A DNA stretch of 64,000 bases from Planococcus sp. ISL-109 (lineage in GTDB: Bacteria > Bacillota > Bacilli > Bacillales_A > Planococcaceae): NCBI RefSeq assembly GCF_018613655.1, contig NZ_JAGGPW010000004.1, forward strand, positions 53,586-117,585. Direction: 5' to 3'. How positions within the stretch are numbered: position 1 is the first letter of the stretch; each line of letters opens with the position of its first letter. The position numbers were made by a program, and so were the translations under genes. The notes beneath the pieces were generated by a model, which saw only the letters and a program-made list of their open reading frames with translations, was not told the DNA's origin and did not search any database. This document shows, in pieces, positions 60,491 through 64,000 of this stretch.

Positions 60491-60833
60491 GGAAAGTGAA
60501 ATTTGATCGTGTCTTAATTGAAACTACGGGCTTAGCTGACCCAGCCTAGTGGCTCAAACTTTCTTCATGGATGAATTGCTTTCACAAAAGTTCCAAGTAG
60601 ACAGCATTATCACTGTTGTAGATAGTAAACATGTTACAAAGCATCTGGACGGAAATGATGAGGCTCAGGAGCAAATTGTTTTTGCCGATGTTCTCATTTT
60701 TTAGAAGATCATCACGCTCATGAGCATGATGATAGAGTGTCTTCTGTTGTTTTTATAGAAACTAAACCCCTCGATTTAAATAAAGTAGAGCAATAGATGA
60801 GTTACCTAGTACGTAAAAAAGGAGAAGATCTCT
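60491..60833 (+). pseudogene. CobW/YciC-family GTPase remnant
   Basis: The reading KVKFDRVLIETTGLADPA-stop-VAQTFFMDELLSQKFQVDSIITVVDSKHV, then NDEAQEQIVFADVLIF, matches the middle of CobW-type metallochaperone GTPases (ETTGLADP is the switch motif). A later segment (EDHHAHEHDD, SVVFIETKPLDLNKVEQ-stop) gives the His-rich loop and the C-terminal domain start. The Walker A part is missing, the base-recognition part is deleted, and there are stops. Confidence 0.85.
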
Positions 60834-60839
60834 TTGAAC

Positions 60840-61718
60840 TGAGCCCCCATTTAATGGACAGTTTAATAAAAGCACCCTGCAGCTAGGCTGCGATGAGATG
60901 ATTTCGGTATTGTACCGGAGTCATCTTTTTTAAATTCCATTGCTTGTGTGTTCCGTTGAAATGCTCCATGTAATCATCCACCAGCCCTTTCAGTTCGGCG
61001 AGACTGGTTGCTTGTCGAAAATCTAGATCATCTTTAAAGTGGCCAAAAAACAATTCGATAGGGGCGTTGTTGATGCAATTGCCCCTGCGGCTGACATTCG
61101 CTGTGCGACGAAGGGTTTTCACCAAATTCTTCAATTGAAATCTGCGGACCACCTCATTGATTGCTTTATATTTTTCCATTGGGGTCAGCTGCGTTTCTTC
61201 GCCAGCCTCTCGAGCGCCTCGAGCTTTTTTAGCAACTTATTTTCCGCTTCTAGGTATTTGATGCGGGCTTCCGCCTTCTCCAGCTTTTTCTCCGCAGAGA
61301 GATCCTTGGTGGATGGTCGGCCGGTACTGCCTTTTCCGCGGCGCTCTTCAAAGAATCCTTCTTCTCCATAAGTTTGAAACGTTGTCCACCAACGGTTCAA
61401 AGATGAATTCGCTTTTTTGGACCCAATAACAGTTAAATCAAACCCACATTCACTGAAGATTCGGGCAGGACCTTTGCCCGCAAGGTTCTCCTTCACAGCA
61501 TGGATTTTGAATTCTGGTGTGTACTGAATCGCCCGATCAGATACGGAAGCGACATGTGGATTCGCCTCCAAGACCCGTTGTTGGTGTTCGTTGAAAATGA
61601 TTTTACTTATGTGATCTTCTCCCGTCCAAGTTAGCTAAATTTAGTATATCGGGGTCTGAAAACAGAAAAAGCCTCAAATGGTAATCACTTTTTTAAAGTG
61701 TCTAACAGTTGGGGTTCA
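60840..61718 (-). mobile_element. IS3-family element with shortened orfB
   Basis: Bounded by TGAGCCCC (60840) and its near-complement GGGGTTCA (61711-61718). The minus-strand orfA (61571-61185, 128 residues, HTH plus leucine zipper) is intact. orfB is reduced to its C-terminal 98 residues (61179-60883), keeping RRGNCINNAPIELFFGHFK with the last catalytic Glu. About 170 residues with the two catalytic Asp are deleted, so it cannot transpose itself. Confidence 0.88.
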
Positions 61719-61730
61719 GTTCATTAAAGC

Positions 61731-61776
61731 CGATCTTCTCTTCTTTTTATTCTGTATAAGTGTACTTTTACGAACG
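61731..61776. repeat. Dispersed repeat, copy B
   Basis: CGATCTTCTCTTCTTTTT followed by GTACTTTTACGAACG, the same two blocks as at 49751-49796, and the second also at 48662. Confidence 0.6.
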
Positions 61777-61807
61777 CTTTTAAAGAGTAGTAGAAGTTAT
61801 TAAAAAG

Positions 61808-61974
61808 GAGTATAAAGTATTTTGGCGAACTGAGTGAATGTGGAATTGATGAAATTACGACAATTGAGTTTGATGATTTATTTCTAGAAATAACGTCTTC
61901 CGATGTTTCATGCGTAGACTGTCCGTATCGCTATAAGAGATGCTGTGTAATGCAAAATAGAAGTACAAAGTTAT
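61808..61974 (+). pseudogene. Cys-rich reading-frame fragment
   Basis: A frame with natural-looking codons reads FGELSECGIDEITTIEFDDL and ends CVDCPYRYKRCCVMQN..., with five Cys in two pairs like a zinc or Fe-S site. No start codon with a ribosome site is present, though AAAAAGGAG lies just before. It is probably the 3' end of a gene cut at the IS3 side. Family unknown. Confidence 0.4.
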
Positions 61975-62121
61975 GAGGCGAAAAGATGAAGTACAAGTTA
62001 TAAAGACAGTAATGTTGATCGTAAATTGCATACTTTTAATTGTGAGTATTCAGGTTATGTTAGCTTTAACTGCCGTAGAAAAGGCTGGTGCAAAAAACTC
62101 AGAATGATTGGAGGGGCTGTA

Positions 62122-63048
62122 ATGAAGAAGTGGTTAAGTTTCTTTCTCAATAAATATCCCGTGACCGCTTATGTAGTCCTTGCCTGTGGTTTTACGTGGT
62201 TATGCTGGATTAGCGCCCTTATTGTTTCATATAATATAGGTTATGTTTTGCCGGTCCAGGAAGTGTATACTGAGTTAATTCAAACGGGTTTTACTGATAC
62301 TTTCCATATTTTCATTTCGCTGATATTCATTCTAGGAGGATTTGGCCCTCTTATTGCGGCCATCATTGTTGTGGGGTTCGAATCAGGCAGGTCAGGTCTT
62401 GCAGAACTCAGGGGGCAGACATTTAAATTTCGTATAGGACTGAATTGGTACTTAAAAGCAGGATTAATAGCTGTATTAATTCCAGGTGTCATTTTTCTCC
62501 TCACAGTATTAACGCCGTTTGCTAATTTTAGTGTCACAGGATTCAGTGTACTTGCTCCTTTTATATTGCTGATTTTATTATGGGAAATCGTTATTAGTTT
62601 CGGTGAAGAACCCGGATGGCGCGGGTTTCTTCTTCCCAGGCTGCAGAAGCGTTTTGGCGGGGAAAAGTATATTTGGGTTCTCGGATTGATCTGGGCTTTC
62701 TGGCATTACCCTTTTGTAGTGTATCATACGATAATTTCGATGGAGAATATATCTGTACCGGGAATGCTGATAGGTATAGTTATGACTCTTGCCGGATTCA
62801 CCATGACTCTTATAGGGCAGACTTATATTTATGCCTGGTTTTACAATAATACGAAAAGCGTTTTTCTTGCTGCTTTATATCATGGAGTACTTAATTTCAC
62901 TTCACTGATAGTTGTATCTTTCATGGAAACCTTTACCCCTTCCATTACTTGGATTTTGGCTCTGATGCCATGGGCTGTTGTTATTGTCCTTCAAAAAAGA
63001 ATGGGTAAGGATCAGTTTCCCGGGCATACAAATACTAACGCATCTTAG
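62122..63048 (+). CDS. CPBP intramembrane metalloprotease
   Basis: A 308-residue membrane protein with about eight helices. Active-site motifs of the CPBP/Abi (Rce1-like) family: GEEPGWRG (Glu 162-163, Arg 167), FWHYP (His 195) and YHGVLN near the C-terminus. Such enzymes act in prenyl-protein processing in eukaryotes and in bacteriocin immunity or signalling in Gram-positives. The start is the ATG at 62122 after GGAGGGG; 32 upstream codons have no family features. Confidence 0.88.
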   Translation: MKKWLSFFLNKYPVTAYVVLACGFTWLCWISALIVSYNIGYVLPVQEVYTELIQTGFTDTFHIFISLIFILGGFGPLIAAIIVVGFESGRSGLAELRGQTFKFRIGLNWYLKAGLIAVLIPGVIFLLTVLTPFANFSVTGFSVLAPFILLILLWEIVISFGEEPGWRGFLLPRLQKRFGGEKYIWVLGLIWAFWHYPFVVYHTIISMENISVPGMLIGIVMTLAGFTMTLIGQTYIYAWFYNNTKSVFLAALYHGVLNFTSLIVVSFMETFTPSITWILALMPWAVVIVLQKRMGKDQFPGHTNTNAS

Positions 63049-63637
63049 ACCACACTATGAGCTATCACTAAAATTAGAGTTGGCCAGGGTTTGCAGAAGT
63101 TGGGAATTTCGGATGTTTTGTGAAATGCCGCGAATCACGGACAATTTATAGAACGGATTGAACAACTTAAAGGAGGCACTTTTTGGAAAATCCAACCCCC
63201 TAAGCATCAATAAAATACTGCCAAATTTGATTCATATATAGGCTATGAATCAAATTTGAAGAGAAGGAGCTGTAACGATACGGCTTCTTTTTTATTTGGT
63301 AATCTCGAGTTCGGTTGGGTGATTGACTGCTGCTATTCCGGGAATTTTAGAGGAATGAAATCAAATCCAAGAAAGATCTGGCCCATGTAACTGCGGCTGG
63401 CTCCGAATCAACTGATTTCAAATAGAGCGGAGTTGAAAAAGAAAATTAATAAGCCTTGTCTTTCCGCTAAAAGTAACGGGAGGGCATGGCTTTTCTATTT
63501 GTAGGAGGAAAAATTCTGAACTTTGTTGAATAAAAGAATTTAAAGAGCTTGTATAACCACTTTCCTAACCGCAAGCACTGTTACTCGTTGAAAGATATTC
63601 ATAATCAGATTTAGTTGAACCTGAGGGAGGGAGCTAA
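63049..63637. other. Gap with one strong inverted repeat
   Basis: No credible gene. AAATTTGATTCATA (63223-63236) and TATGAATCAAATTT (63244-63257) are perfect 14-bp arms around 7 bp, followed by GAAGAGAAGGAG and later a T-run. It could be a terminator-like hairpin or an operator. Confidence 0.5.
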
Positions 63638-64000
63638 ATGAAAAGCGGTAATATGGATAGTGAAATTCAAGGACTATATACAAAAATTTTAAACAATAAG
63701 TTTGTAACGGTATGCATTCTGTTTACTGTTATTACTTTATTAGACACCATACCAATCCTACTGGGGTTCTGGCCAGCAAAGTTAGGACAAGGACCGTATA
63801 TTCATTTATTGGGCAGATTTATCCTGCTTAGCTTACTTGTGGGTGGATTATTTATTTTTGATACTTTAAGAAAAAAGATCAAATCAAAATTATTAATATA
63901 TATGATAACGTTTCTTGTAACTTGGGGAATTCTTTTGGCTTATGTTTGGAGTAATAGTCTTTTTACAGAATTGCACCCTGATGCATTTAGAGATGCTTCA
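63638..64000 (+). CDS. Membrane protein, cut by the window end
   Basis: It starts MKSGNMDSEIQGLYTK at 63638, seven bases after GGGAGGGAG, and stays open to the last base (121 codons). Three hydrophobic helices are visible (about 22-43, 58-78 and 88-106) with short basic loops, for example RKKIKSK. It resembles small multi-span proteins of unknown function. The C-terminus lies outside the window. Confidence 0.7.
   Translation, partial: MKSGNMDSEIQGLYTKILNNKFVTVCILFTVITLLDTIPILLGFWPAKLGQGPYIHLLGRFILLSLLVGGLFIFDTLRKKIKSKLLIYMITFLVTWGILLAYVWSNSLFTELHPDAFRDAS

Overview
The window looks like chromosomal DNA of a moderately low-GC Bacillota, most likely Planococcaceae (Planococcus/Planomicrobium type). 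This is inferred from strong AGGAGG-type ribosome sites with ATG/GTG/TTG starts, an S-box in front of a metI-metC pair, a ComK-like protein, CapB-type tyrosine kinase genes, KinB/LytS-type kinases and GC-rich intergenic repeats. No rRNA, tRNA or CRISPR array was seen.

Layout. 1-4.8 kb: GyrI-like protein, ComK-like regulator facing a small SigH/ComX-like sigma factor, a 5TMR-LYT histidine kinase, UV endonuclease UvsE and an SRPBCC protein. 4.8-7 kb: a repeat-rich gap with a possible structured RNA, an NRDE/TANGO2 protein and a broken GGDEF gene. 7-11 kb: a large double-kinase hybrid sensor and its OmpR-type regulator. 11.2-17.7 kb: a short exopolysaccharide operon (membrane protein, Wzz/CapA, CapB, CapD-like dehydratase, CapK-like ligase, DegT aminotransferase) with no glycosyltransferase or flippase. 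17.7-25.7 kb: YeiH-type transporter, a lipoprotein, hydroxyacyl-CoA dehydrogenase, malic enzyme, and metI-metC under a SAM riboswitch. 26-34.1 kb: CDF metal exporter followed by an arsenic cluster (arsR, arsC, arsD, arsA, a phosphatase, an IscA-like protein, an ArsN-like acetyltransferase), then a MarR regulator with two Cys-Cys pairs, a flavoprotein and a small Cys protein under a palindromic operator. 34-44.3 kb: repeat elements, several decayed genes (HIT protein, amidohydrolase, acyl-CoA ligase), a MerR regulator with an AidB-like acyl-CoA dehydrogenase, and assorted metabolic genes. 44.3-48.1 kb: glyoxylate shunt (aceB, aceA) with a divergent LytTR regulator.

48.5-64 kb is accessory DNA: dispersed TTCGTAAA repeats, a nuclease remnant, a GltS-like symporter, then a roughly 4-kb region (52.3-56.2 kb) of unrecognised small genes that is a partial tandem duplication. 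It holds two copies each of families A and B, three copies of a tyrosine-rich small protein C, a small HTH protein, a decayed Crp/Fnr gene and a perfect Crp/Fnr site. This is the best candidate here for an undescribed system. After it comes a graveyard of IS4- and IS3-family fragments separating an MBL-fold hydrolase, truncated SMR and ABC genes, an intact ferritin, and a CobW-type GTPase remnant. The window ends with a CPBP protease and a partial membrane protein.

Start sites were revised from the longest frame wherever a ribosome site favoured an internal codon. All functional calls come from reading motifs by eye; no database search was run.
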